This document shows, one piece after another, positions 48,032-60,096 of a stretch of 64,000 nucleotides of DNA (position 1 is its first letter; each line of letters begins with the position of its first letter). The notes under the pieces are model-generated. The model had not been told where the DNA came from. It saw nothing but the letters and a program-made list of their open reading frames with translations, and searched no databases. The position numbers and the translations under genes were made by a program. The stretch comes from Berberis thunbergii (taxonomy: Eukaryota; Streptophyta; Magnoliopsida; Ranunculales; Berberidaceae): NCBI GenBank assembly GCA_003290165.1, contig QNQO01000681.1, positions 496,001 through 560,000 on the forward strand, read 5' to 3'.

Positions 48032-48655
48032 TCTAGTCCATTGCGCGTGGGCCTCAACGGCCAAGGAAGTGGGAGTCTAGTCAATGCTAGTCCAATGATG
48101 ACGACGACTCGCCAAGGGATCATTGGTCTCCAACAGACAATGATTGTCGAACTTACCAGGTAAGCTCAGTTTGCTTGCGACTAATGACGACTGGTTCTGG
48201 TGCCCAAAACCTAGTCCGCTGCATGCAGGCCACAACGGTCGAGGAAGTGGGAGTCTAGTCAGCGCTAGCCCGCTGATGACGACGAATCACCAAGTGATCA
48301 TTGCTTTCCAACAGACAATGATCGCCGAACTTACCAGGTAAACTTAGTCAGTTCGCGACTGATGACGGAAGTTTCCGATGCCCAAAGCCTAGTCTGTTAC
48401 ACGCGGGCCATGATGGCTAAGGAAGTGGGAGTCTAGTCAGCACTAGCCCTCTGATGACGATGACTCACCAAGGGATCACTGCTCTCCAACAGACAATGGT
48501 CGTCAAACTAACCAAGTAAGCTTAGTCAATCCATGACTGATGACGATGGCTTCTAGTTCTCAAAGCCTAGTCCGTTGAAAACGGCCACGACGGTCATATT
48601 TGCTTCGCGTAAGCCACAATGACGCAAGAAGTGGGAGTCTAGTCGGTGTTTGTTT
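48032..48655. repeat. 178 bp tandem repeat inside the Tat element
   Basis: Repeats of CCTAGTCCG ... GGAAGTGGGAGTCTAGTC ... AACAGACAATG ... AACTTACCAGGTAA start at 48032, 48210, 48388 and 48566, exactly 178 bp apart. The last copy is partial. Tandem repeats at this position are known in Tat-lineage elements. Confidence 0.92.
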
Positions 48656-48946
48656 GCTAACAACTCACCAAAAACCCATACATACAATGACCGAGGGAGC
48701 CTGGTCAACCCTCTACCAACGATGGTTTTTGTCATAAGGTCAACACAACAATCAAAAGCAAAAATATAGTTCGGCTGACAGGCGTTCTACCCAATAGTAC
48801 AAACTCTTTGTTCTACGAAGCATCTATAACAAACGCGACAATACAGGAAAAAACAACACTTGCATTAAAAAAGAAGAATATTTGTTTGTAAAGGAAATGA
48901 CATTACAACCATTTTTAAGGAGAGGCATCCTCCTTAGCAGCTAGCC

Positions 48947-50679
48947 CTACGGAGCCAGAGCACTCCCTTGATGAATCGGCCCAAAAGCAGCCCTCTTGTA
49001 GCGAGCAAAATCAAGGTTGACACCAGGATATTCTTCTCTAATCTCCAAAAGCTCCAACTTGCCCCGAATAACTTCGGACGAGATTAACAACCTCCTGCTC
49101 GACATGTCAAAATCCATCGCACCTACCAGGGCAATGTAGTGCGAACGCTCCTCTGCCAACAGTTGCTCTGCCTCATGAACACGGTGGAGCCCCTCACCGA
49201 TCGCGAATTCCAACTACTATCACTCAGCAGCCCATTCCGCCTCCGCTCACCTCATCTCATCTTCCTGGGCCTCCATATCATAAGACCACCGATCCACGGC
49301 TACATCCAGACACTCTAATTCGGCCTTGGTCTGCCTCAGTTCAGCACAAGTCGATGCCAGATCAGACTTGAAGACCCTCAATTAAGACCTCATACCGATC
49401 AATTCTGCTTATGTGACGAAGGCTACAACCCCCACGGCGCCAAAGTTTGCGGTAGTATCAGAATTTTGTAACTGGCCATTCAGGGAATCCGCCCGATAGA
49501 GAGCATCTGAATATGACATCCACAGGTCCGCAAAGGCCTTCTCCAATGCAAAACCCTCCTGCGAGCCTCGGGGTGCAACGAAACAAGATTGGACGACTCA
49601 AGGGCACAAGTGATCACTTCATAACCACAGTAACATGAACCATCAACACGCAGACCAACTTCCTCCCCTTCTAGGTCAACAAGGGAAGAGAAAACATCTG
49701 GAGGAAAGCCACGACCCCACCAGGATGCCGCCCAGGCAGATCGCGACATCCCATGGGGAGAAGCCGCTATGTCAGAAGGTTTCCTCTTCCTTGGAACAAC
49801 AACAGGGGGCACATTCGCCTCCAAGTCAGCAAGCCTAGACGGGCTGGGCAAAGCCATACTTCTCTTCCTCGAACGATCACCTCCTCAGCCGGTGAAGACG
49901 CAAGACGAACACCATGAGAACACTGCAACAACCCATTGCGCACACATCGCCTGGCATTATAACATCCTCAATGGATGTCAAAGGGAGATTGAGAAACCTC
50001 TCTCTATCTGCCTCTCTTCCTCGCTAAGAGACGAAACAACGAACTTCCCTTAAACAAAGGAATAGCATTATAACCAACACCGCACAAGGGATATACAAAA
50101 GTATGCATACATCAGCGACCAAGGAACTCACTAATATCAAACAGAAAGTATCGAGAAACTCTGCGACTCACAAGCTTGAAGTGCCCAGAATCCACCGAAG
50201 CCAAGTACTAATGCTTCTCCCAAAATTCAATGTCATCCGTCGCCAAGTGTAGACAATGAGGACAGTTCAATATGCAGATACCCCTGGGATCCAGCCGAGC
50301 AGCGGTCATGTGATGGATCACCTGCAAAGTTAAACGAAAGCCAGCATCATGAGCCCTTAGGAGGATGTGAGCAGAATCCTGAACCCGCTCGAAACCATTT
50401 GAGTGGGAGGCGTACAAAAAAAACAAAAAACACTAGACATCACTTGGCATTGGAAACCGAAGCCCAGACTCAAACATGCCTCAATGCAAACCTATGTACC
50501 CATGAGGAGGTGCAGTCGGGCCCAAACTCCAAATGCGGTAACAATATCCAAATCGTCTGGATATAGTACAAACTACGTAGCCCGATCAACTCAGTTTCGT
50601 CGACCAAACTGCCTTCGAATAACTAGATGCAAGTGAGGGATAACGGGTCCTTAGGGAAAAGTTCAACATTGTCAGCCAT
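48947..50679 (-). pseudogene. antisense ORF of the Tat element, decayed
   Basis: Minus-strand coding relic starting with ATG at 50679 (MADNVELFPKDPLSLT), then FERVQDSAHILLRAHDAGF and SRLADLEANVPPVVVPRKRK. A coiled-coil-like stretch follows (STCAELRQTKAELECLDVAV, VHEAEQLLAEERSHY), ending at 48947. Stops and frame changes interrupt it. Grande-type Tat elements are known to carry an antisense gene between pol and the 3' LTR. The coiled-coil character fits, but the protein's role is unknown. Confidence 0.65.
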
Positions 50680-50924
50680 CGGTAGAAAGGACTAATCAAA
50701 TTTTACAGCAATATTATGGCTCGAAAGAACAATACAGATAAGAATAAGAAAATTTGCATCAAAGCGACCAATATTTATAAGGAAGACAAATCGCATTTTC
50801 CCTCCTTGAGCAGTCGCGTACCCTTTAATGTTGTGCGTCGCTCGAGGCAAACGCTTCAAGTCCAATCATCATGACGATTCGGTATCCTTTTCAAATAGTC
50901 AACGGACCGACTTAATGCCCCACT

Positions 50925-50941
50925 AACTGGGGAGGAGTAAC
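50925..50941 (+). other. polypurine tract of the Tat element
   Basis: ACTGGGGAGGAGTAAC directly precedes the LTR start TGATGATACAT. It would prime plus-strand synthesis. Confidence 0.7.
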
Positions 50942-51978
50942 TGATGATACATAAAAACGATCACATCTCTGAGCTATACATGTGTCATGATGATCTCGAG
51001 AAGTTACGAGCCTCAGCCCAACACTGATCCGGCCCCAAGCGATTCTAAGCCCACCTGATCCAGTCCACGAGATGGACCCGATCTCTTACAGCGTGCTAGG
51101 CCTACACACAGCTATCCTCAATACTCGTAAGTTCTGCTAAGGTAAGTATCTCAAGGATCAACTTCGGACGGACAACTACAACACCTCTTTGCTTCCAACT
51201 AGGAAGCAAATACTAGAGTACATTCCACGCAGGGAAACTTCCTTCTAGGGATTGCTCTTGGATTGGGAGCTATCTCCTGCGTATCTAGGAGCACAGGGCT
51301 AATAGGGAACTTCCCTCCTACAACACAACTTCTTATTAGAGAAGGATCTCCACGAAGATCTCAATCCTAAACTACGTCTTCGATGGCCTGGTAGAACCAA
51401 GACTCCTACACTATAAATAAGACACGAGGTTGGTACGCTTTGAATTCCCTATTTACAACATTACGCCTTCCTCAGATCCTTGTCTGACTTTAGCATCGGA
51501 GTGCCTAGGGATGGCAACGGGGCGGATTTAAGCAAATCCATCCCCGCTCCGCTGAGGATTGCGGGGCTCAAAATCCGCCCCGCATATCCGTTTATTAACA
51601 ATTTTCAAAACCACCCCCGCCCCAGACGGATTTACGGATATCCGCCCCACCCCGAATATCCGCATAAAATAGATCTAGAAGTGGGTTTTGAATCCCCTCC
51701 CCCAACCAATCCGCCCCGCCTGATACAATTTTTACGTAACAGCAAATTAAATTTTTTTCTAAAGATCAAATCATCTGAGTTTGGTGATCTAAAAAAAAAT
51801 TTACTAACATATTACAATTTTACAAAAAATTTGATCAGATCATTTATACGTACAAAAAAAATTTAAAAATACAAGACATTCCAAAAAAAAAAAAAAAAAA
51901 ATTCTAAAGATAACTCTGATCGAAAAAAAATTACAACAAATTCAAAAAAAAATTATACATATTACAAAATATTCGAAC

Positions 51979-52190
51979 TCTGAGATCAGATTTTATCAGA
52001 TCAGATCTGATCTTGATCAGATTTTATCAGATCTAAAATCAGATCAGATCTAAAATCAGATCTTGATCCGATCAGATCTAAGATAAGATCTTGATCTTGA
52101 TCCGATCAGATCTAAGATCAGATCTTGATCTCGATCTAAGATCAGACCTTGATCTCGATCTAAGATCAGACCTTGATCTCGATCTCTGAT
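51979..52190. repeat. GATC-rich short-period repeat in the hAT
   Basis: Dense runs of AGATCAGATCTTGATC-like words, with a clean 27 bp period GATCTCGATCTAAGATCAGA near the right end. Confidence 0.85.
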
Positions 52191-52356
52191 GGGGGAGAGG
52201 AAAAAACGCTGTCGGATTTGAAGCTTGGAGTTGGAGATCGAAACCCTTCAAGGCGTGAGGGAGGAAGATCTCTCTGTGAGGGAGATCGCGGCGTGAGGGG
52301 AGCAGGGAAGCCTTCGCTGCCTGTGAGAGAGAAGAAGAGAGGTAGCTCGCGGCCTT

Positions 52357-52490
52357 CGTTGTGAGTCGCTCGAATGGAGGTCGCTCCCGGCCTTCGCTAT
52401 GAGTCGCTCGAAAGGAGATTGCTCGAAGGGAGGTCGCTCGAAGGGAGGTTGCCCGAGCGAAGTTGCTCGAAGGGAGGGAGGGAGGGAGTG
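52357..52490. repeat. GTCGCTCGAAGGGAG minisatellite in the hAT
   Basis: Five or six imperfect 12-16 bp copies of GTCGCTCGAAGGGAG. Confidence 0.8.
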
Positions 52491-52994
52491 TTGCTCGCTG
52501 TTGAGGGAGAAGAAGGGCCGAACTCCGCCTCTTTGCTCTGCTCTGCTCTCCTCTCCTCTGGTTTGTGTGGGAGCTGAAAAAACAATAATCACATAAATGA
52601 AAGTGATTGAGAGAGAGAGAGGTGAGAGGCGGTGTAGGGTGTAGGTTTTTTTTTTTTTTTTTTTTCACAGCATATAAAGGGTTGAGGGTATTTTTGTAAT
52701 ATCTATACTTAAACGGATATCCGTGGGGCGGATATGGACAAATCCGTATCCGCCCCGAATATTTAACGGATGTATTTTGAATATCCGTATCCTCCCTAAA
52801 ATCCGTTTAGACATATCCAAAACCACCCCAAACGGATTGGGTGGGGCGGATATCCGTAAAAATCCGCTCCACTGCCATCCCTAGGAGTGCCATCGGCCAC
52901 CACAACGGTGGTCCGCGGCTCACATGCGTTACTTGTGTAGGTCAGCAGGTCAGTGGGATTAAGTCAAAGCAGGGAGCAAAAATTGACTGCATCA

Positions 52995-55900
52995 CCCATC
53001 TTTTTGCAACAAGAGAGTTGTGTATATCCATGGAACCATTCAAATCAATAATTGAATCTTGGTAATTTCCCAAAGAAGCATTTTGCTTTCCCTCTCCTGT
53101 ACCATGCCTACAACGGAAATGCTAAACAAATTGAACTTAAGAAGGAAAAATGATATATGATATGATTTCACTGACTGACATTAATATTAATAATGAAAAA
53201 AATGAATAATTTGAAGAAAAAATTACCACTCACCACATTAACATTATTACCTTGGAGTAGCGAGGAGAAAGTAGAACAACACGGTCACAATCTGGCAACG
53301 ACTCCATATAGAGGCCCACTTTCTACAGTAATGAGGTACATTAAACGTTAATATTACCATCAAACCAATAAGATAAAAACTTGGAATTGGTTACACGTTA
53401 TTGTTAGTAAGTTGTTTGAAGAAATTAGTAACTCACATGGCAACGAATACATATCATGAGCTACAACAATAAGTTAAAGAGCCTAACATAGCTAGGTTAA
53501 TTCCTCAATAGCTTTCTTCCTATTGTTCGCAAAAACCACATTTTGGGACGTGGCTCTTTCCTTTCCCTTCGAGACTCCCCTTCAATCGTTACCGTCAACT
53601 GGAACAACAAAGGAAGAACGGTCCAAACACACTTGATACAATCCTGAACGAAGGATTTAATAAGCTTTGCCATGGTGACTCAGCAATCTACAAGCCCATG
53701 GGTACATTAAAAACAAGGTTATCATTAGAGGAAAGCTTTGCCCCGGACTGCACTACCTGCCCTATGACCCAAAACTCAAAATAAGCCTTGCGACGAGATG
53801 CGGACATTCCCCATGTTGTAGTTCCCTCCAATCTGTTCTCAGGTTTGATTAAGGGAACATCCGAGTGATTGCCTTCCCGTACATTACGACCTTTCCCTCT
53901 TGAAATGAGCACCCTCTAAAGAGGAACTATTTCAGCCAGTGCTTTATAAATTGTTTCGACACAAAATAGGAAACGGTCTCTCCAACGCATAAATGGTGTT
54001 ACGTTCTCATCACTCGGATAAGGATTTCACGTTAACCAAAACGGAAAGCGAAATAAGAATTTTGAAACTTTCTGCACCACATAGAACATATTGTTTTTAT
54101 TAAATAAAATTTTATAATATAGTACCAAAGAAATGAAATACAAAATAAATGTCTTTTTTATCTTTTTCCCCTCGTGTTGGTAGGACTCTCTCTTCTAGTA
54201 TTGGCCTTGGTTGTTGTTGAAATTGAAGACATCCTTTTAGAGGTGCATATTTCTTAAGAAAAAATGACCACTCCCTCATATTCCATCAAAATCAATGGCT
54301 CTCCAGGCAAGAAGGGTATTATTAGACAACTGCTATTTGAATAGGAGATTAGTATTAATCCAACAGTCGCCTAATGGCTCTATCTCTGAGGGCAATAGCT
54401 CTGGCCAGAGTAGCTAGCCATGTTAATACATAAAATCTTCTTTCAGAGAATCAACCTCCTCTCTTCCAGCTCCTCAACCACCCCTGAATCCCGCCCCAAG
54501 GCTTGACCGCGACTGTGTATGGCAGCTCACTTAACATGATTTATATCTTCTTATTTTTTTGTTTTTACTGGCTAAAGGATCTAGTAGGAGGTTCCATCCC
54601 ATCCCGAATTGATGAGATAATCGAAGTTTTTTCTCGTGTCAGCAGGATGATGTTAGTGGTCAAAGATTTCAGAGTTTGAAACTGACACACTATAAACCGA
54701 AAAAGAAAAGTGGCATTATCAACAATACCAAAAGAGACTCATTGATTATAATTAAGTTTGTTGTAGAAAATCCCTTCTGAGATCCTGCTTAACTCATTCC
54801 ATAAAGAAAGAGATAGCCTGATCTGCATTTGAATTGGGTAGACAATTGACCGAAAAATAACTTTGATTTGCTCGGCCAGCCGGCGGGTGGTTTGAAATAA
54901 AAAAGGCTGGGTTGCCAACCTTTGTTTTTGTTGTGCCAGAAGGGAAAGTCCGGGTATGAAGGCTATGCAAAATTTTTATTTTCCGTAGATGACGAAGTCG
55001 TTTTCTTAGCAAGAAAATTTTTCCAGACTGGAATTAGACCGATTCTCATTCATAAAGGTAGCCTCCTTGCTTGTTTGTTAAATTACTCGCTATGCAGTTA
55101 AAATGGATAACTGACCCATAACGGTCCAAGAGGGTTATAGGTTTAAACAGGATATAACAGTATATAATGGAATATTTTTTATACCCCCACTAAGTATTAA
55201 TATATTATAGAGTCAAAAAAGTAAATTATGTTCATAACATTAAATTCAAACATATCAAAACATTAATAAATAAATAAATATATATATATATATATATGAA
55301 GGTGAGATTGCAACAAAGAATGAGATCACAACAAAGAGTGTGATTGAGTCTTCATCTTTTCTCTTATACTCCTTTTCTCGTTCTATGTCGATCTACAAAG
55401 TCTTATTCTCTATCGATCGGCGATAGCGAGCTCTGATCCTTCATATTTCCTCTTAGTCCAGGGTTTTGATTCAATCGAGAATGAAATGGGTGATTTTATT
55501 TTTATTTTTATGTATTAGAACAAAACATTAAAATGACGTTATTGAAAAAAGTGGCATCTCAATAACGGCCATATAACGGCGTTATATTGGAGCTATGATA
55601 CCAAAATGGGATATTGTCAAAACGTAACGGCTTACCCTCGTTAAGCAGTATATCGATGTTATAACAGCTTTTTAACTGCATAGGTGGTGTTGGCTTAACT
55701 TGGAAAGCTTCCAGGGCATCTGTAACGTGGTTTTTGTTGTTTCCGGGCATTTATTAAGGTGTTCCACCTTTCACTCCATTTATATACTTTCATTACTTTG
55801 GGGCATCGATCAAAACAAACTCTTTAATTCCCAGCGTGGGACATTGTAGGATTTCTCTTATTCTCGTAGAAAAATAAATGTTCCAAACTTTAAACATGGG

Positions 55901-56500
55901 ATTGGCATAAAAGGCATTCAAGAGGAACATTCAAATGATGCCTAACAAGATTTTCTCTGGTGGGTAAGATATTAAAATAGGAACATGAGGGGGGAGGACA
56001 CTTTAGGGGAAATGACCCAATGCATGTCAATGAACAGAGCCCTTCCCTGCCCCGGTGGTTGTTCGGAGGTAGCCACCGAAAGGTCACTCAATACAATAAG
56101 CAATTCCCTCTTCTATGGACCTGGAGTAAAAGGAACATGAGTTCATACTTCTTTTCAACAATCCCAATCAATCGCAAGCAATGAAATGTTAGCTATAACA
56201 GTCTAAAGTGAAATAAGCAAGCCATCTAAGCAAGCAAAGGTAAGCAAGCCAGCTAAGCAAGCAAAGGAAATTGGTACAACTAAACCATCAGGGATTGGAA
56301 ACTCTCTCAAATTCTTATTTGGGGATTCTGAGCTGGTAATCAAACATGTCAATAGTGCCTACATTATTAAGAAATCGACTCTTGTACCCCGGGCAAAGCC
56401 AAGATTCCGTTACCGATTCTGTTAGTTCCACCCACCACCATATATTGTTCATGTATAATTGAACCTTACAATATAGTAAAACTATTTCGATGAAAAAAAA
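52995..56500. other. unassigned, possibly partly organelle-derived
   Basis: No intact gene. Several stretches (53690-53900, 54350-54540, 54790-55030, 56030-56110, 56160-56430) differ in texture from the AT-rich surroundings. They have balanced base use, AAGCAAGC repeats and CCCCGG words, and recall plant mitochondrial spacer DNA. No mitochondrial gene was recognised, so this is only an impression. A short TA/TATATA run lies at about 55280-55297. Confidence 0.28.
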
Positions 56501-56637
56501 ACATTTGTGTACTACCTTTTAACAATTGGAGTCCATCTTGAGTTGCACGAATGAAGTACTTCACGATAGACAACATTTCTTGTATGTGTCCCTTGAAATG
56601 TACTGAGATGTCCCTTTTTTATTATAACTTTAGTTTT

Positions 56638-58790
56638 CTACATGAAGATTTCCCTTGACAAAGCAACATATAATTGACCATGACTGAAAACATGATCTGG
56701 CAGGTAAACTCCTACATAAGGTATCGTTTGCCCTTGAAATTTTTTAATTGTTAAAACAAACTCAAACGTATCATAAATTGTTTTCTTGTGTGTAAATGAT
56801 AACTTAAGATCTTCTGAAAGTTTCATTGGTATTCTAGGCAAAAACACTTTTGTACCAGAAAAAGATCCGGTCATGATTTCAGCGCCAATAATATTTCTTT
56901 GAAATCCACGACACAATAACCTTGTCCTATTGAATAATCCATGTTTGATATCAAGGTTTCTCAAAAGCATAATTGGAGCCCATAATTTTGTGTCAATTTA
57001 TGTGGAATCACTTGGGCAAATAGAGTTCAAAGATTCTTGTCGGTATAAGTTCCTGGTATCATTATCAACGGAGTCAAATGAGTGACATGTATATTCTTCA
57101 CCTGAAAACATGCGAATGACTTTTTCGTTGAGCTTATTAACATGTTCATTCATTGAGGATATTAGTGTTAATGTTGTCGATTTTCGCTCCCTGCTTTGAT
57201 CATGTTCCTGTTGACCTGCACAAGCAACACACGCTAGCGTGGGTGGCCGATGGCACTTCGATGTTAAAGTCAGACAGGGATCTGAAGAAGGTGTAATGAT
57301 GTAACTGAAAATTTGTAGCATACCTTAGCTTACCAACCTCATGTCTTATTTATAGTGCAAGGAGTCCTGGTTCAACCAGGCCATCATAAGCGTAGTTTAG
57401 GGAGAAGATTTTCGTGGAGATCCCTCTCTAATTAAAAGTCGTGTTGTAGGAGGGAAGTTTCTTGTTAGCTCTGCACTCCTATACACGCGGGAGATATTTC
57501 TCAGTCCAAGAGCAATCCATAAAAGGGAGTTTCCTTGTGTGGAAGATACTCTGATGTTTGCTTCCTAATTGGAAGCAGAGAGCAGTTGTAGTTGTCCGTC
57601 CGAAGTTGATCCTCGAGATACTTGCCTAAAAATGGCTTATGGGTATTGAGGATAGCTGTGAGACGTGTGAGCCTAACATGCTTGTGAGAGTTCGGGTTCG
57701 CATGGCAGACTGAAGTTGAGTGGGCTTAGATCCGCTCGGGCTAGATCTCTATTGGGCTGATGCTTAAGACCATAGTTCCTCGAGATCATCATGACACGTG
57801 TTCGGCTCGGGAGTGTGACCATTTTTATGTATCATCAAGTGCCTTCTCAATCAAATAAGCCTTATTTTTTGCATTGTCACATAATGATGGGAACACTTCA
57901 CATATAAATCGGTTCAATAATTGATCATTTTCCCATGGAATAACAATTTCACTTGGAAGTCTGATTATGTCATCCACCATGCTTGGTCCAATTCCATCCC
58001 CTATATTTAGCAATAAATATGATAATTGCATAACTTCACTTGCTTGCATGTTTTTTTTAGTCGAATGATATCACATTTTCCCAAATATAAGAGTTTGTGA
58101 TGCAGGCATTGGTTGTATCTGCTTTTGAACCATGTGAAACAAATGGGAGGACTTGACGAAAATTACCGCGCAAAACAACTATTTTCCACCAAATACTTCG
58201 TCGACACCAATTATATCCCTGAGTTCCAACGACTCAAAAGCATACCAATGTGTCATTATGCCTCCTGCAAATAATGATACTCCTTTTACGAAGTGATTCG
58301 ACCATATCAGATTGTTTGCTTATCTTACATGTTGAATATTCAAAAAGGAGTATAGGGATTTTAGATCTCGAACGCATTGTACGACCACCAGGTATCATTG
58401 TGGTAGCAATCACTGATGTAGCAGTAGCAATCACGATGTGACCATTACTTCTTAAGTAGGCTAAGATTGCACGATAGAGAAATATTTTTCCTATGCCTCC
58501 AGGACCATTATTGAAGTAGATTGAACTTTCATTACACATGACAAAATCAATTGTTTTATCAAAAGCATACTTTTGTTTGTTCAATTTTTCTATGGATGAT
58601 AAGTGTTCAGGAGGAACAATTGTTTGATGTTCCTCGGCGATCACCTTGACATATGTAAATTTTTATGTGAAACAACCCAACGATTATCAACTTGAAGAGC
58701 ATTGCTAAAAACAACAGATCGACCATCATCACATCTTTTATATATTGGACATGACTAATTCCCTTGAATTAAAGATTTAAAATCCATGTA
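56638..58790 (-). pseudogene. Helitron helicase (PIF1-like) pseudogene
   Basis: From 58790 down: CDDGRSVV and ALQVDNRWVVSHKN, from the end of the Helitron-like N region. Then LNKQKYAFDKTIDFVMCNES with GPGGIGKIFLYRAILAYLRS, a Walker A box in which the last Thr reads Ile. Then HIVIATATSVIATTMIPGGRT, NFRQVLPFVSHGSK (helicase motif), IGDGIGPSMVDDIIRLPSEI, MNEHVNKLNEKVIRMFSGEE, MLLRNLDIKHGLFNRTRLLCRGF and PYVGVYLPDHVFSHGQLYVA at the C-terminus. It is interrupted at Ala-Leu by a solo LTR (57169-57837) and has frameshifts and stops. It would have unwound DNA during rolling-circle transposition. Confidence 0.9.
57164..57842 (-). mobile_element. solo LTR of the Tat family
   Basis: The body is 57169-57837 (669 bp), reading TGATGATACATAAAAA...CATTA on the minus strand. 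It aligns along its whole length with the LTR at 50942-52994. Flanks AGTGT (57164-57168) and AGTGC (57838-57842) form a 5 bp target duplication with one change. No internal region is present, so it arose by LTR-LTR recombination. It splits the Helitron helicase. Confidence 0.88.
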
Positions 58791-58849
58791 CCCCTTATTG
58801 CATTTTCAACATGTAAAATAAGCAAACAATCTAATATGACCGAATTACT

Positions 58850-59880
58850 TCATCAAGTGAATATCATTATTTGAGGCAACAATGACACATCGGTATGCCT
58901 TTGAGTCATTGGATAGAGCAGTCATAGATATAACTAGTGTCAACGAAGTATTTAGTGCAAAATAGTTGTTTGGGTGGTAATTTTCGTCAAGTACTCACAG
59001 TTGTTTCACATGGTTCAAAAGTAGATACAATCAATGCTTGCATCACAAACTCTTATATTTGGAAAACTGCGAATATCATTTGACTAAAAGAAAACATGCG
59101 AACAAGAAAAAACCTACAATTCTCAGATTTATTGCTAAATATAGGGGATGGAATTGAACTAAGCGTAGTGGATGACATGATCAGACTTCCAAGCGAAATT
59201 GTTATACCATGGGAAAATGATCAATCATTGAACTGATTTATATGTGAAGTGTTCTCATCATTACGTGACAATGCAAAAAATAAGGCTTATTATTGAGATA
59301 ACACTAGTATCCTCAAATGAATGAACATGTTGATAAGCTTAACGAAGAAGTCATTCACATGTTTCCAGGCGACGAACATACATATTACTCATTTTACTAT
59401 GTTGATAATGATACCAGAAACTTATACCGACAAGAGTTTCTTAACTCTATTTGCCCAAGTGGTTTAGCTCCATAAATTGACACTAAATTATGGGCTCCAA
59501 TTATGTTTCTGTGAAACCTATGCAACGGGATAAGGTTATTGTGTTGTGGATTTCAAAGAAATATTATTGAGGTTAAACCGTGATCGAACATTTCTCTGGT
59601 ACAAGAGCGTTTCTTCCTAAAATGCCATAAAACCTTCAGAGGATTTTAAGTTACCATTTACGCTCACAAGAAAACAATTTTCGATATGTTTGAGTTTTGC
59701 TTTAACAATAAATAAACTCAAGGGCAAACGATACCATATGTAGAAGTTTATCTGCCGAAACATGTTTTAGTCATGCTCAATTATATGTTGCTTTGTCAAG
59801 GGGAATCTCCAAGTAGAAAATTAAAGTTTTAGCAAAAAAAGGGCACCTCAGTACCCTTCAAGGAACACATGTAAAAAATG
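58850..59880 (+). pseudogene. inverted second copy of the Helitron helicase C-terminal half
   Basis: Plus-strand text mirrors the minus-strand copy: HRYAFESLDRAV, NFRQVLTVVSHGSK, IGDGIELSVVDDMIRLPSEI, MNEHVDKLNEEVIHMFPGDE, NDTRNLYRQEFLNSICPSG and SHAQLYVALSRG. It has independent stops and small indels. It lacks the LTR present in the other copy, so the inversion-duplication predates or is independent of that insertion. Confidence 0.85.
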
Positions 59881-60096
59881 TTAACCATATATTGTTGAAA
59901 GAGCCGACCACCACGAAGAAATAAAGAGTGGTAGTTGTCTCGATTCTGTTACACATTTTTTAATATGTTATGAAAATGGACGTATATAAATAATATATAA
60001 TTTTAAAAATTGGACAAAAAATAAAGTGGATGCCACATGAAGCATGTAGCAGTAGAAAGCCCGACAACTAATTATGTGAGCGACTGCTGAATACAT

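Larger units (their letters stand above)
51498..52891. mobile_element. non-autonomous hAT element inside the LTR
   Basis: The body is 51506-52883 (1378 bp). TAGGGATGGCA and TGCCATCCCTA are perfect inverted ends, and GGAGTGCC is a perfect 8 bp duplication on both sides. Subterminal GGGGCGGAT/ATCCGCCCC words are repeated at both ends. The interior has a GATC-rich stretch and a GAAGGGAGGTCGCTC minisatellite, with only low-complexity ORFs. Confidence 0.95.
44595..52994 (+). mobile_element. Tat-lineage Ty3/gypsy retrotransposon, 5'-truncated
   Basis: Left to right: degraded pol, a 178 bp tandem array, an antisense ORF, a polypurine tract and one LTR. The 5' LTR, gag and protease are missing, and the left limit is approximate. 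A second RNase H domain after the first places it in the Tat (Ogre/Retand/Grande) lineage. The antisense gene between pol and the 3' LTR agrees with this. Its LTR family also appears as a solo LTR at 57169. Confidence 0.88.
50942..52994 (+). repeat. 3' LTR of the Tat element, interrupted by a hAT
   Basis: It starts TGATGATACATAAAAA and ends GACTGCATCA. Without the hAT and its extra 8 bp it is 667 bp, close to the 669 bp solo copy at 57169-57837. A TATA-like CTATAAATAAG is at about 51411. Confidence 0.9.

Noticed and set aside
52078..52668. 196-codon minus-strand frame rich in Ser/Arg
   Set aside because: It is made of short-period repeats inside a hAT element and has no domain. The RSRSDLRS repeat is just the GATC-rich block translated.
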